DNA of 64,000 bases from positions 2,604,001 through 2,668,000 of the forward strand of contig VNWV01000001.1 of NCBI GenBank assembly GCA_009801085.1. The letters are read 5' to 3'. Shown in pieces: positions 22,162 through 34,230 of the stretch. Position 1 is the first letter of the stretch, and every line of letters begins with the position of its first letter. The DNA is from Lasiodiplodia sp. COLG20 (Eukaryota; Ascomycota; Dothideomycetes; Botryosphaeriales; Botryosphaeriaceae). The notes beneath the pieces are model-generated. The model did not search any database. It saw only the letters and a list, made by a program, of their open reading frames with translations, and was not told the DNA's origin. A program made the translations under genes and the position numbers.

Positions 22162-23200
22162 GAGAGAAAAAAAAATAACTGGGATATGATGGGTACGAAG
22201 ATGAAAAATCCGATGGGAAATGATGCGGCATGATGAGAGAACCTGATTAAAAACAAATATGGTGGGGGATGATATGATGATAGGGTTGGGGGAAAGAACT
22301 TTTGATTCTTGTAGCTTAATTTTTTTGATTCCTCTTAGTTTATTTTTCCCTGTCGATATGGACGGAACAGTATAAGTAATGCGCAAGCCCCTTTACATGA
22401 TATCTCGAAAGAATGATTGGTTGATGGTTATTAGAAGAGATGGCATCGGGAAAGGGGAGACGGCAGGTAGCATTGTCGTAGTTGACCGGGGAAAAAAGAT
22501 TGAGGATGGAGCGGCTAAGGGAAGAGATTGAATGATGTCAGACAGCGGTATACCAGGATACGTTTTATTACTCGATACTTTAACCTTCTAAGCTACTTTT
22601 GTGATATTGGTTCGGAGCGGTGTGCTGTTGAAGTGACGGGTGATATGAAAGCTTATCTAGGTATATAGGATCTTCGTGTCCTTACGTTTGAATATGGAAA
22701 CACGGACGTGTATACGTCAGAGCAAACAAACTCTCATGCTAGTATTCGGACATGGTAAGATATGAGACTTGGGCTTGTGAAATGTTGTGTACCTGCTGAT
22801 ATAACGGCGCAAACGTCCACCAGATCGGGCCCGTCGTTTACTAGCGAATTGACCATTCCTGTTTGCCTAATTTCTTGAAAGAGAGAATGTTTGAAGAGGT
22901 GAAGAGAATAGAATGAGGGGTATTTCGATGCTTCGTCATCCATCAAAGCCAGCCATTTGGCCCTCTCTACTCATAAAGTATCACCTTCCTGCAAGTTCCC
23001 CCCATGTTCTGCTCGGTTTCCATGCCAGTGCGTACTACTCCTCGCGAGCTATGATCGGATTCAAAGTGCCAGTTGTAACTATGTTCATGAGAAATAAAAG
23101 GAACTAGCCTTAAGTGCGCAACCCCCGTTCTTTCAAGATATCGGCGAGGCTTCATTCTCTTTCCCCGAAGTCTCCTATTCCACGATTTCTTCCTGACTCC
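22162..23200. other. Convergent intergenic region, antiporter and hem3 3' ends
   Basis: About 1 kb, AT-rich compared with the flanking genes, containing the 3' UTRs of two convergent genes. I saw no gene, repeat array or RNA gene in it. Confidence 0.6.
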
Positions 23201-24451
23201 CTACGCATCGCCTTGAGCCTTCACGATATCCCTGTTCAAATTGATTTTCTCCAAGATGGCCGAGGCACCCCTCTCGACCAGCGCCGCGGCGACGGTTCTG
23301 CCAAACTCGTCGGCAGCCTCCCTGGAGTCAATCTTAGTGGTCAGCTCGACCTCTGCGGCGTCAGCGCCGTCCAGGCTGGTGACGACGGCGCGCATGATCA
23401 AGTCATCCTTGTCATCGCTGACCCACTCGGTCTCGACGCCGATGGGCACGCTGCAGCCGCCCTCGAGGGTGCGCATGAGGCTGCGCTCGGCGAGGCAGGC
23501 GCGGGCGGTGCGCTCGCAGCCGACGCGCGACAGCAGCTCGATGGCATGCTTGTCGTCGGAGCGCACCTCGATGCCCAGGGCGCCCTGGCCCACGGCGTGC
23601 AGCATGCCGCCCTCCTTCTTGCTCAGCAGCGACGTGATGCGGTCCTGCAGGCCCAGCCGCTTCAGCCCGGCCGCCGCCAGGATCAGTGCCGTGTACTGCA
23701 CCGCTTCCGGGTCGGTGCTGTCGAGCTTGGCCAGCCGCGTGCCCACGTTGCCGCGCACGTCGGCGAAGCGCAGGTGCGGATACAGCCGCTTGAGCTGCGC
23801 CGACCGCCGCACCGACGACGTGCCAATGACGGAGCCCGCCGGGAGCGAGCCGATGGTCGCGTGCGTCGAGGCCGTCGCCGGGTCGGCTGCCAGCGAAGCC
23901 TTGAGGACGAAGGCGTCGCGCGGATCCTCGCGTGGGAAGATGGCACCGATGGCCATGCCGGGCGGTAGCTGGGTGGGCATATCTGTAGGCAGTTCGTATT
24001 AGCTGCATGCTACTAGAGAGCCCAACGCCTCTGTCTTTTGGGTAAATGCCTTCACATGAAAGACTAGGAAATAAAAAGGCGGCGCAAGACTCTAGAAGCA
24101 AGCCTTCGAGCGCCAAAACCAGTGTGACCCACCCTTCAAGCTATGCACAATCATGTCCAGCTCTCCCTTCGCCAGCAGCGCCTCCAGCTCGTGCGTCCAC
24201 AGGCTCTTGGCCCCGAACTCGTGCAGCGCCGTGGTCTGGTTCTTGTCGCCCATGGTCGCCATGGCATGGATCGCGTACTTCCTGCCCGGCCACGCCTCTT
24301 TCAGCGCCGCCTCCACAATGTCCGTCTGCACCCGCGCCAACACTGATCGCCGCGTGCCGATGTTGACCACGGGGAGCTCTGAGGTAGCGGAGGACGAAGT
24401 TTGGGTCGCCGGCGCCGGCGCCGCGACCAGTTCGGTGCCTTCGGTAGCCAT
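23201..24451 (-). CDS. hem3: Porphobilinogen deaminase (hydroxymethylbilane synthase)
   Basis: Exons 24451-24133 and 23982-23201 with a 150-nt intron that rebuilds the Asp of the SLKDMPT motif; 366 aa, close to the family's usual length. The N-terminus has the typical NIGTRRSVLARVQTD block. Later come GTSSVRRSAQL and RGNVGTRLAKLD, which bind substrate phosphate and carboxylate groups. LEGGCSVPIG carries the Cys (about residue 283) that holds the dipyrromethane cofactor. The enzyme joins four porphobilinogen molecules into hydroxymethylbilane, the third common step of haem synthesis, in the cytosol. There is no N-terminal targeting signal. The open frame antisense to it is a codon-bias shadow. 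Confidence 0.97.
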
Positions 24452-25079
24452 TGTCGAGCGTGGGGTTCGACGGAACTTGCAGTCTGCAGGGAAAAGAGAT
24501 GCGGTCGATAGCAGGCGATGCGAGGGCGGATCAATGGCGGTTCGAAATGGTCGTGGGGAAATTTACGTGTGGAGTCGGCGAGGTGGGATGTGCAGTTCGG
24601 ATTGACCGCGGGGCACGGCGCGGTTGTTCGCCGCAGGCCCGGCATCGGTCCCGAAATAGCAGGCCGGCACCTCCCGGTATCCGATCCCGAATCTTCATAA
24701 TCTGGAAATCGCAAACATGGCTGCAGGACATGGCGCCTTGAAGTTTTCATTGAATTGTGTCGCAGCATATATGCCGCAAGTGCCTAAGCACATGGTTGAT
24801 ATCCTTAGTTATTCCTGTTTTTTCTTTTCTCCGGCAACTAATTGTTTCCACCTCTCCATGTCAAATCAAGTTCATCCTCTGTTAGGTCCCTCCTACTTCT
24901 GCATACCTCGACGGATGAGCAAAATCGAGCAATTACATCGATGACTTTGAGATATCATCCCCGATACTTCGTGTATTACGCATCCTGCACTTTGTTCCCT
25001 TTGAACATGCCCGTCGAGTTCGTTTCAGCAACTGATTCCCCTGTTCATCATACCATCGTAACGCACATCGAGACCACCT
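24452..25079. other. Intergenic region: hem3 promoter and mkt1 3' end
   Basis: About 630 bp between two minus-strand genes. The half next to mkt1 is AT-richer and probably 3' UTR; the half next to hem3 should hold the hem3 promoter. No further element was recognised. Confidence 0.55.
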
Positions 25080-27341
25080 TCAGCGTCTAGGGGCAAGCCA
25101 CTTGTTCACCTCATCCCAAGCTCCGCCATCTCTCACCAGACCACTCTCACTTGCCTTCTTGATACCGGCGTATACGGCGTCCCACAACTTGAAGGCAATG
25201 TCAAGATCGCCAATGAAATCAATACTCTCAGGGAACCAATCACGAGCCGCACGAGTCTTGGTGCCGGCCTTTGCCTCGGGCGTCGTCGGGTCCGACTGGA
25301 TGTGAAGTTCATCGAGGTAGGACTTGACCGCGATACCCATCGCACAGTCGTTGGGGATGCCAAAGGGAAGCTTGATCCCGAGATCCGTGTAGTCGCTGCG
25401 GTCACGCTCGGCATCACCGTTGAGAAGGAGGGTCGTGAGGCTGACTTCGGCAAGATCACGAAGGCTGCTGCGCACCGAAGAGATGACCGAGTGGTAGCCC
25501 AGCAGGTGCCTGCTCAGCGGGCCGGTGAAGCCGATGGGCTTGTGGCGGAGTCTGCCCAAGCAAGCGACGCGTGATACAAGGAGATTGTTGCGCTTGTCTG
25601 CCTCGGAACCACGGATGGGCGGACCGCCGTACGAAGGGAACATGTTCTTAGAGGTGAGGATGTTGAGGCGGGCAAGTTCCATAGCGATGAAAACAGACTC
25701 CTCTAGCTCAGAGCGCCCATTGAGCGCCGTGATGGCAGCGTTTAGAGCCTCACCCCACGGCGTGAGGTTGTGTTTAGAGTCAACAAACTCGCGCAGCTGC
25801 AAGAATCGCCAGACCGAGTTGTAAAGAAGCTCATCACTGGCGCTCAGAAGCTTCGAAGTGTCCTTCTTAGTCAATGTCTTCGCAGCAAAGTCGGCATCCT
25901 TCAGAGACTGGATTGCAAAGCCGATTGTCTCTGCTCCCTCCAACGACTTGACCTTCTCCTGGATCAGCGCCGCCTTCACGTTCCAGTTGCTCAGGATGGG
26001 GCGGAAGTCCGACGTATCCCTCAACGTGATAGGCTTGGCATTGGTGCGGTCGAACCATGTGTACAGGTTTACGTTCTTATGCTGGTAGAAGCGGTGAAGA
26101 GACGACGAGAGGAGGGAAATGGTAGTGTTGCGAAGGGGAATAAGCTGATCGCGCACGAGCTCACGGTATTCTTGGGATTCACCACCGTCCAGCGGAGCAA
26201 TCTCGATGATTTCCGCAGACGTACGCACAGTCAAAACCCTCGAGCCAATTGCGCCCCTGGAGAGATAGAAGTAGACCTCATCGGGAAGGCGCTGGCTCAT
26301 GAACTCGTGAATATCGCTGGGTGCGTGTTCGTTGTTGAGGACTTCGACTTTGCCGTCGAGGGTGAGCACAATGTGGTGTTGAATGGACATCTTGGCGCGC
26401 ATGAACCGGTCGGTGTAGTTCATGGAGCGGAGCTTAGGGTCATCTTGGTAGTTCTGGCAGACAGACATGCCGGTACGACCTAGTGACATCATCATCTCAA
26501 CAGCACTCCTGATCTTAGGCTTGTTCCTGCGAGTTTCGAGCATGGGCAGAGGAGGCAGCAGCTCAGAGCCTGCCAACAGGCATGCATCGACGAATTGGTC
26601 GGGGCCCAGGTTGCCCAGATCGCTCATGCACTGCCGCCTTCCCATCCACGTGAACTCGCCGCGCTCCCAATCCCATGCTGTGATCACTCTCTCGATGTCG
26701 AAGAAAAGCAGCTCGGACGGACCAGCGATGGCTTGCCATTGATGCTTGGCGTTCTTCTCGAGGTATGCGAGCTGCAAGGTGATCAGCTAAAGCTCCCTTC
26801 TCCGCCAATTGGTGCACCTACCTGGGCCCACGCGGTGTAGGGTGCGACAATGAACTCGGCGCCGGCCTCGTTCAAGAGAAACTGGAAGTTGCGCAGGTAG
26901 TCATCGGTCCTGGTCGAAGCTGTGCACGTCAGAGTGACTCTCTTACGATCGGGGATGAGATGACGTACGAGCCTCCCCAAACGTGGACACAGCGCGTTCG
27001 GCCTCACTCTGGTTGTAGAGCTCCCAAGCTTCGGCGGTGACGCGCGAGGCTTCGTCAGAGGTGCGGAAGGATTTGTCGCGCTTGCCGAAGTCCAGACCGT
27101 TGAAGACGAAGAACGGTGTGATGTTGTGGTTCTTCCAGCGCTGCAGGTCGTCGAGCACCAGGCGCTTCATAGAAAACGGCAGACCGCCCAGGGCGGGGAG
27201 CAGCGGCTCCTTCCATTGAGGGTCGTTGAGTAGGCGATTAAGGTGGTCGGCGGCATCGATAGCGACAGAACAGCCAGAGAGCTCCTCAAGCTTGGAGTGC
27301 TCGGCCAGGTTGGCGGCCCAGTCGTCCTGGGTAGAGATCAT
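25080..27341 (-). CDS. mkt1: Mkt1-like XPG/PIN-fold post-transcriptional regulator
   Basis: Exons 27341-26969, 26919-26822 and 26771-25080, introns of 49 and 50 nt, all phases consistent; 720 aa. The N-terminal XPG-like domain covers about residues 1-270: an N block with GCSVAIDAADHLNRLL and FFVFNGLDFGKR, and an I block with SDLGNLGPDQFVDACLLAGSE. The rest matches the Mkt1 N- and C-terminal domains. Yeast Mkt1 works with Pbp1 on polysomes to control translation and stability of certain mRNAs, including nuclear-encoded mitochondrial ones. Several acidic residues needed for FEN1-type cleavage are not obvious here, in line with a non-nuclease role. It is divergent from the oxygenase gene, with 354 bp between start codons. 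Confidence 0.92.
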
Positions 27342-27695
27342 GGTGCGAGGCTAGGCCGTCGGGGATGAGGAAAGGGCGACTGGCGATTAAAGACAGGGCG
27401 ATTTGAAGGAGAGGATGCGCGGGAGGGACGCACTCCGCCGAGGGCGACGGGAAGGTTGGAGCAGAGGTGGGGGTGGAGGGCGGCGCCTGGAGGCAGCTGC
27501 TTGTGGTGGTTGTCGAGGAGCTGGGCGCAAGCTGCGTGGTCAGTGGTGTCGCACCGCGGAGGCGACGCCCGCAACAGCAACGCGCTAGCGACCGCCTGCC
27601 CGCCAGGCCGTTCAAACGCGGCCCCTGCACCCTCAGCCCTACGCCGCCTCAACACCACGCCCGTACCTCACTGCTTGCATCAACCCTACCCCACG
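27342..27695. other. Divergent promoter region of mkt1 and the oxygenase gene
   Basis: 354 bp between two start codons on opposite strands, GC-rich and without TATA. Both promoters must fit here. Open frames reading across it have no domain and were discarded. Confidence 0.6.
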
Positions 27696-28927
27696 ATGCC
27701 AGCCACCACCGGTTCCGCCACGGTCATTCCCGTAATCGACGTCGCGTCACCCACGACTGAGGCGGCCAAGAAACTGCTCGAGGCTGCTTCCACTCATGGC
27801 TTCATCTTTGTCAGCAACTACCGCGACATCCTACCGCCTGAGCACGTCCGGGCGGTCTTCGAATTGGTATTTCAGAATATGCTTTCCCGTTCGGGCGCCC
27901 TCTGACATCTCAAGTCTCGGACTTTTTTCAAATCGCCCTACGAAGTGAAAGCTGAATGCTCTTATCAAAAGGGCAAGAACCAAGGCTGGGTGGGCATGCA
28001 CACCGAGACCTTAGACCCCAAGAGTCAAAAGGTACCTACTTCCACCAGCAGAATTAGGTGTCTATTCTTGTGAGATTTAATCTGCTGGCGATCGACTTTG
28101 GCTTGACTTGCGTTTCTCCATCATCCCACTTTTGAGCCTTACCTAACGATTTACAGCGCGGTGACTTCAAGGAGTTTGTCTCTCTTCCTCTAGATGCCGC
28201 CCGAGTTGACTCTTAAATCCCTGCCAGAGCCTTCAACATTGGTGAATACACGCCCTCCAACCAGGCCCCGCAGCCGCTGCCCGCGCCCCTGGCGCCATAT
28301 GAATCTCAGCTTGGTGACTTTCAGGCCCGGTGCCATGCCCTCTGCAACCACTTACTCCGCCTCTTCGGCCTCGCTCTGCGTATCCCAGCTTCTGAAGGCG
28401 GCGAATCCTGGTTTGCGACACGGCACGACAGATCCGCGGGCCCGTCCGGCTCAATCCTCCGCCTGTTGTACTACCCAGCGCTGCCACCCATTGACAGCAC
28501 CGACATCCGCGCCGGCGCCCACTCCGACTACGGCAGCGTCACGCTACTCTTCCAGCAGCCGCGGGGCCAGCCTGGGCTTGAGATCCTGACACCCGAGGGA
28601 GCGTGGGCACCCGTTCCCGTCAACCCAACAGGTGACGAGGTGCAGCCGCCTGTGCTCGTGAACATCGGAGACCTGCTGAGTTACTGGACCGACGGGCTCC
28701 TGAAGAGCACGGTGCACCGGGTTGTGTTTCCGCGGGAGGATGCAGGTGGAGTGGGAGACGATAGGTATAGCATCGCGTACTTCTGCCACCCCGTGGACGA
28801 TGCGAAACTGGTCCCGGTGCCGAGCGACGTGGTGAAGGAGAAGGGTGGGAAGGAGGGTGCGGGTGAGAGGGCCACGGTGCTGACGGCCAAGGATCACTTG
28901 CTGGAACGGCTTGCAGCAACTTACTGA
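27696..28927 (+). CDS. 2-oxoglutarate/Fe(II)-dependent dioxygenase, isopenicillin-N-synthase-like fold
   Basis: Four exons: 27696-27866, 27915-28031, 28157-28173 (only 17 nt) and 28228-28927; 334 aa. The microexon is needed to read RGDFKEAFNIGEY, a conserved DIOX_N/IPNS-like motif. The double-stranded beta-helix domain shows the iron ligands HSD (in GAHSDYGSVTLLF) and a distal His (STVHRVVFP). RYSIAYF provides the Arg and Ser that hold 2-oxoglutarate. The N-terminal part (IPVIDVASP, THGFIFVSNY) is the usual non-haem dioxygenase N-domain. The substrate cannot be predicted: relatives include hydroxylases of small molecules and of thymine. It is divergent from mkt1 and not next to other metabolic genes, so a cluster role is unlikely. 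Confidence 0.9.
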
Positions 28928-31718
28928 ATGTAGTCATGTTCAATTGCTCAGCATCATCCTATCACCATTTCCTGTTCGTTCTCGCTCCCTTTTTGGAGTC
29001 TGCTCACTCCACTTGAGGCTGACGCTCCTGCTGACATGCGTCTAATCCTTTGGACTACACGGTATGGATGATCACACTCCGAAAGAAAGCCGTGCCAGCC
29101 CCTCAACCTTTTTCGCCACTTTTGCAGTGGCTTCCCGCAACCCTCATTCGCCCATTTCTCGGTTTTCAAATACATCCGAAAATCCAGAGATCTCATTCGC
29201 TGTGCTGCTCGGTGCCGGCGCTGCCGAATGAGGATTGCCGTATGCAATGCCGTCTCGGCATGCTGCCGGTTAATGTGCATCTCCCAACAGCGTGACAACC
29301 GGCAAGAACCGGACCACGAGAAGCGGGCCCAAGGCTCCAAATAGCCTGCACAGACGAATATCACCAGATCATGAGAGGACAATGGTCCATTTCATCAGGG
29401 GAATACTTAATCCTCCAGATGACCGCCGCTTAGCTCCGGCTGTCCCCCTGCTCTGTTCCTTTTCCCTCGCAGTTTTGTTCCCTCGCCCTGGCAACCCTTC
29501 ATGCTTGCAGTCGAACACACCATGCTACAGACCGCTCCTTCAGGGTTGTGCCAGACCCGAGAAACACACACGCCTGCTAGGAAAGCTAGCGAATAGGCTT
29601 GAGTCTAACTAACTTCACATGAAAGACCCGACCGTCAATAGAAGCACTTGCGCGATCGCATCAGCCACTATCGTAATGACGTCCAACCAACGCTTCGACA
29701 CCAGCGTAGCAGCTCCTATCGAATCCGCACGGCCTGCATTATCCACCCTAGCCAACTATAGCTTCCAAGGTTCCGTCTGCATGCCGCTTGTCGTGGCTCT
29801 ATCGCGCCAATACCATGTCCTGGGAGTCTCGACCTGCCATCCAACTTAGCCGTGGTACGAGCACAGTCACAAAACCGGATGCCTCGGAGAAGTTCCTGGA
29901 ACAACACGTCAACAGCTCGTCACCTCGCCTTTGGCTAGACCGTCGATGTCGTACGAAACCTCGGGCCTTGATAACGAGCATGTGCGCAAACTCTGTCATG
30001 CCCGACATGACACGCCGTGTTGATCGCACCCTTTCCCCTGGCGAGACAATAGTCTGGTGCCCAAGCAAGTCGCCAAAACCCGAAGAGCCCGGGAGCCTGT
30101 GGATACCTATTTCTTGAAAAAAAAAAAAAAAAGACTCAGATCCTGGACGCCCGATGGCGGCTCACGGTAGGGTTATGCTTTGGCGTAGTTACTGACGAAT
30201 CTGAATACGAATAGCCATGGGAACCATTTTCAAACTTGGTTGTTCCGGGACTTTTCGACGGCCTTGCATGGACTGGATGCTGAGGCCACCGTCGGAACCT
30301 CTACAAATATTACCTTGAGTTATTTTGTAACAAGGCCCTCCTGATGGGCTGCGAAAGGCTTAGGGTGAGTCAGTTAACAGTGTAGTAGGAGTCAGAGCCA
30401 GCCCAGCTACCAATTCGACGGAGTCAAAAGTTCTGTGAAAATAGCTGGATGAACAGGAGATTAGCAGGATTCGACCAAGTCATAGGCCCGGGCCTGTGAG
30501 TATCGTCATATACACCCGATAGATGCCGATCGCCGGGAGGAGCACGATCGTGGAAGTGGCGCTCGGTCCCCAAAAGAGACGAAAATCAACCGGCGAAAGC
30601 ATCCGCTCAAAGGGGCATTCCTGGATCTTCATCATCCGCTCGTTTAACCCGATAAGGACGCGGCGATCTCCCGGACGGCCTTGGCTCTCCACAAACCCTG
30701 GTGGTGACTCAGCGGCGACAACGGCGCCGAGTTGGAAGTGTGTTCCTATCACGCACAAACACATGCTCTATGTGGTCTGACTGAGCATGGGCGACCCTGT
30801 CATGTTTCATGGAACCCGTTATCTCGCTTCCCGGGACGTCGTTCGTGGATTCCGATGCAGCAAAGTGAAAGAAGAAAAAAGAAAACCAAAAAATAACTCA
30901 CCAGTGCGTTCAAGGTGAATCAGACAGCATATCCCTGGCGTTGTGGGACTGACGCGTTGACAGCGGTGATTTAGTGAATCACTGGCCAAAGTGATACCTG
31001 TGAGCGGTAGGTAGGCATGCAAAGCCCAGTGTAAGAGGTTCCGGCTGTCCTTCCGCAGGCTGTGGCTGGAGTGCAAAGGCACAAGCTCAGACAGGTTTGT
31101 CGGTGAGGATTTGCAGAGTCATCTCGACAGCTCGTGTTGGACTGGACTCAGACGTGGCGTGGCCAGAACAAATCTTTTTTGGGACGTTGCAAGTGCCGGT
31201 CAGCAGAGGATCGTGGCACAGGCGGCGAAGGCAGGGACGATCGACGTGGTACATGGCCTGGAAGCGGGCCGAAGAACGGGCACTAGAGGTGGGCGAAAGT
31301 CGGGAAGGCTCGGCGGTGGAAGGCTGAGAAGGGGGCTCTGCTGGGTGCAAGGGATGGGGCGATCGAATGAGGCAGCATCACTCCACCACCTACATTCGTG
31401 ACAGAACCCTGGCCGGCCAGCGGCAGGCGATTGGTTGGGTGCCAGAGATACAGGTGACGGCGGCCCGTGCGCGCTGAGGATCACCTTACTTTCCCGCGGC
31501 CCCGAGACGCCCCCGACGACTGCAGCCCTCCCGATTACTCCCGTTCTCGTACACCTTACGCACACCTGCGTCGCACATCCCGATTTCCAACTTTTGCGAA
31601 AACCACTCACGCGATAAGCCAGAAACACGCGAACACGCCATGGCCGTGCGAGATACATGCGAGGCGGCCCGGTGCCCATGCTCGCGCTCCTATTATCGGC
31701 CGCCTTAGAGGATACTAC
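28928..31718. other. Gene-poor intergenic region
   Basis: Almost 2.8 kb without a supported gene. Open frames are all under about 180 codons, lack domains and overlap on both strands. It contains a 16-base A run at 30117-30132. I found no tRNA, transposase relic or repeat array. Small unannotated non-coding RNAs cannot be excluded. Confidence 0.5.
30117..30132. repeat. Poly(A) run, 16 bases
   Basis: Sixteen consecutive A on the plus strand in non-coding DNA. No retroposon or target-site duplication was recognised beside it. Confidence 0.8.
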
Positions 31719-31725
31719 ATATATA
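31719..31725 (+). promoter_or_regulatory. TATA-like element upstream of the F-box-like gene
   Basis: ATATATA within CTACATATATACGC, about 135 bp upstream of the ATG at 31860, in otherwise GC-rich DNA. Distance and orientation fit a fungal TATA box. It is followed by a CA-rich leader. Confidence 0.4.
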
Positions 31726-31859
31726 CGCCCGCCAAACACGGCTACATTCGTCCATCATCAGCAAACAGCATCTATTGAACACCAGTCATATCAATTGACG
31801 AGCAATCACCACCAACCTCCACACAAACTACCATCGGAGAACCACCAACACAATCAACC

Positions 31860-32642
31860 ATGGCTACGACGACAACAGCCACAATCAACCAACAACCCGC
31901 TACCATGACCCTCCGCGGCGCATCACCACCACCGCAGCCGCAACCCACGCCAATGCCGGAGCAGCAGACGCAGACCTCACCCTTCCTCCGCCTGCCGGGC
32001 GAGCTCCGCAATGAAATCTACGAGATGCTCCTCACGCCGCCGGATCTGACCCAGCAACAACGCCGCGCCGCAAGCTACCACTCGTCGGCGTGCCGCAACC
32101 TGCCTAAGGCCGACATCCACCCGGCCATCCTCAGCACCTGCAAGCAGATCCACGACGAGGCGACGCCCATCCTTTACGCCCGCAACACCTTCTCCGCCCA
32201 CGGCACCCTCCTCACCAAGATGCCCTTCCTCATCGAGCCCGCCAAGCCCGTCCTGCGCAACTCGGTCTCGTCACAGATCCGCAACTGGCGCGTCAGCATT
32301 CGCCTGGACACCGACCCCTTCTTCACCGCTCAGGACGTCGCCGCCGCCTTCTCCGGCTGCGACTCGCTCGAGGTCGACTGCTGGCAGGCCCAGTTCGAGG
32401 CCTGCGACTACAGCGTCCTGCGTCTCTTCGAGGAAGTTCGCGGTGTCGGCAAGGCCAAGATCACCGGTAGCATCGAGCCCGGCTTCGCCCACTGGCTGGA
32501 GCTGGTCATGGAGAGCCCCATCGAGACAGAGGAGGAGATGAGGAGCGGCAGCTCCACCCCCGCCTACGTCGAAATGGAGGGCGAGGATGGCAGGAGAGCC
32601 GCCAGAGGCCCCGGTGGCTTGCCTCTTTGGGTCTTCCACTAG
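31860..32642 (+). CDS. F-box-like (2EXR-type) ascomycete protein
   Basis: Single exon, 260 aa. After a Pro/Gln/Thr-rich start comes PFLRLPGELRNEIYEMLL near residue 41. This is the opening helix pair of the F-box-like proteins expanded in filamentous ascomycetes. It continues with AILSTCKQIHDEATPILYARNTF, conserved in the same group, given here only as the pattern LSTCKQIHDEA followed by an ILY motif. The C-terminal half has no known domain and ends in an acidic, Ser-rich tail. If it is a true F-box it would recruit a target to an SCF ubiquitin ligase through Skp1, but no substrate domain such as LRR or WD40 is visible. The CA-rich leader and a TATA-like site upstream support the start. Confidence 0.82.
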   Translation: MATTTTATINQQPATMTLRGASPPPQPQPTPMPEQQTQTSPFLRLPGELRNEIYEMLLTPPDLTQQQRRAASYHSSACRNLPKADIHPAILSTCKQIHDEATPILYARNTFSAHGTLLTKMPFLIEPAKPVLRNSVSSQIRNWRVSIRLDTDPFFTAQDVAAAFSGCDSLEVDCWQAQFEACDYSVLRLFEEVRGVGKAKITGSIEPGFAHWLELVMESPIETEEEMRSGSSTPAYVEMEGEDGRRAARGPGGLPLWVFH

Positions 32643-33445
32643 AGAAAGTGTGTAGAGGAAGAGGACACCGGAGGTGCGCTTTTTGGCGCCTTTTAGAGCA
32701 AGACCGTGGATTTTTCTTCGACGCAAGATACCAAGGAATTTGGCGTACCTGTTTTTTTTTTTTTAATATTGGAAGCATGGGAAAAAAGGCGTTAGATGAC
32801 CGGGATTTGGAACCATGGATAGGATTTCCATGAAGCGAGCTCCTATAGAAAAGGATAATGTTTTAGATGAGCCGCAAAGAAATCAAGATTTCTTCAGATC
32901 AATTCTGCTTTCTTCAGTAATCCAACAATTCGTGAGCAGGCAATCTTAACTAAATGGCCAACTTACTCGTGACAAAAGGTCCAATTGAAAACAAATGATC
33001 GTGCTCGGTTAGAAAATTTAGTCCGCACGGCTCAAAAAGAAATATTCGAGGTTGTGAACGCGCCAAGAACGTGAATCGAACTTCTCTTGATTTGGTATGA
33101 GCCACCATGTGTGGCAGCTGCTATGTTTTTGGTCGGACAGCCATTCCTCCCATCTCATTGACAGAGTTAACTCGCCACCAACTTTTTTTTTTTTCGTTCG
33201 CTGATTGTCGAAGCCCGAGGAGCAACTGTACACAAAAGAAGCCGTATCCGACCGTCCAACGCCGCATGCGCCGTATCATTCCCGTGATTTATTGTGAGCA
33301 GCAGGGAAACCGTCTTTCCTTCTCCACCCGACACCTCGTGGCCGACAAAGCGGCACACAAGTAACAACGCTGCTCTCTCAGCATCTCCAACCCCACCAGT
33401 AATCCGCAAGGAAAACCTTCACACAAATGCGTTACTTTCCTTGTT
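32643..33445. other. Convergent intergenic region, F-box-like and nhp2 3' ends
   Basis: About 800 bp, AT-rich, with a 13-base T run at 32752-32764 and another T run near 33183-33194. No gene or RNA was recognised. The 3' UTRs of both convergent genes lie here. Confidence 0.6.
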
Positions 33446-34230
33446 TCAACGCCTCACGCCCTTCGAGGCCTTGATCACGGCCTTGGCGACGCCGTCGTAC
33501 GACTCCTTGTACTCGGCCTCGTCCTCGGGCTTCTCGTCGGCGGCGCCCTTCTTGGTGCCGCGGTCCTTGCAGATCATCACGACCGAGGTGGGGCGCTTGG
33601 TGTTGCCGGCGGCGCCGAGCTCAGCGCGCGAGCTGACGAAGATGTAGGGGATGTTGTGCTCCTCGCACAGGACGGGGATGTGCGAGATGACGTCCATCGG
33701 GCTGATATCGGCGGCAATGACGACGATGGCGGACGGGTCCTCGATCAGCGACGAGGCGGGCATGTTCGTCGGCGACTTGCGCACGGCCTTGACGACTTCC
33801 TTGACGCCGCGCTTGAGCGTCTTGTGCTTGGCGGCTGTGTGCGAGGGCAGGTTAGCTACAAGCTTCTATGACAGGACGTGTGCGCTGATCTCCTGCGCAA
33901 AAGGCAGAGCGGCAACGTACCCTTCTTCACAGTCTTGAAGATCTTCTTGGTCGTCTTGTCGTCAGACAGCGGGACGGCGAAGGGAACCAGGTTGGCGGAA
34001 ACGAGGCCCGGGCGGGCAGTCTCATCATCGCTCTCATCGGCGACAGTTCTGATGGCGACGGTGGTCTTGACGTCGGCGCCAGAGCTGGCATCGCTCACGC
34101 TGGCGAGGAGAGCCTCAGTAACGTGCTCGGACTTCTTCTCCTTCTTGTCCTTCTTGCTCTTCTTGATGCCGTCGGACTCGGAGCGCTTCTCCTTCTTCTC
34201 CTTCTTGTCCTTAACCTTGTCCTTGGCCAT
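33446..34230 (-). CDS. nhp2: H/ACA ribonucleoprotein subunit Nhp2 (L7Ae family)
   Basis: Exons 34230-33921 and 33834-33446 with an 86-nt intron rebuilding an Ala codon; 232 aa. The C-terminal half is an L7Ae/Nhp2 domain: KRGVKEVVKAVRK, then IEDPSAIVVIAADISPMDVI and HIPVLCEEHNIPYIFV. The protein binds kink-turn RNA in H/ACA snoRNPs, which guide pseudouridylation of rRNA and snRNA in the nucleolus. The first about 40 residues are almost all Lys, Glu and Asp, longer than in yeast Nhp2 (about 156 aa) but common in filamentous fungi. The reading frame continues upstream of the ATG without another ATG, so 34230 is the start. Confidence 0.94.

Noticed and set aside
23114..23968. 284-codon frame antisense to hem3
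   Set aside because: The minus strand encodes all porphobilinogen deaminase motifs; the plus frame has none.
33040..33110. Possible tRNA T-loop (GTTCGATTC on the minus strand)
   Set aside because: No 5-bp stem around the loop and no matching acceptor stem.
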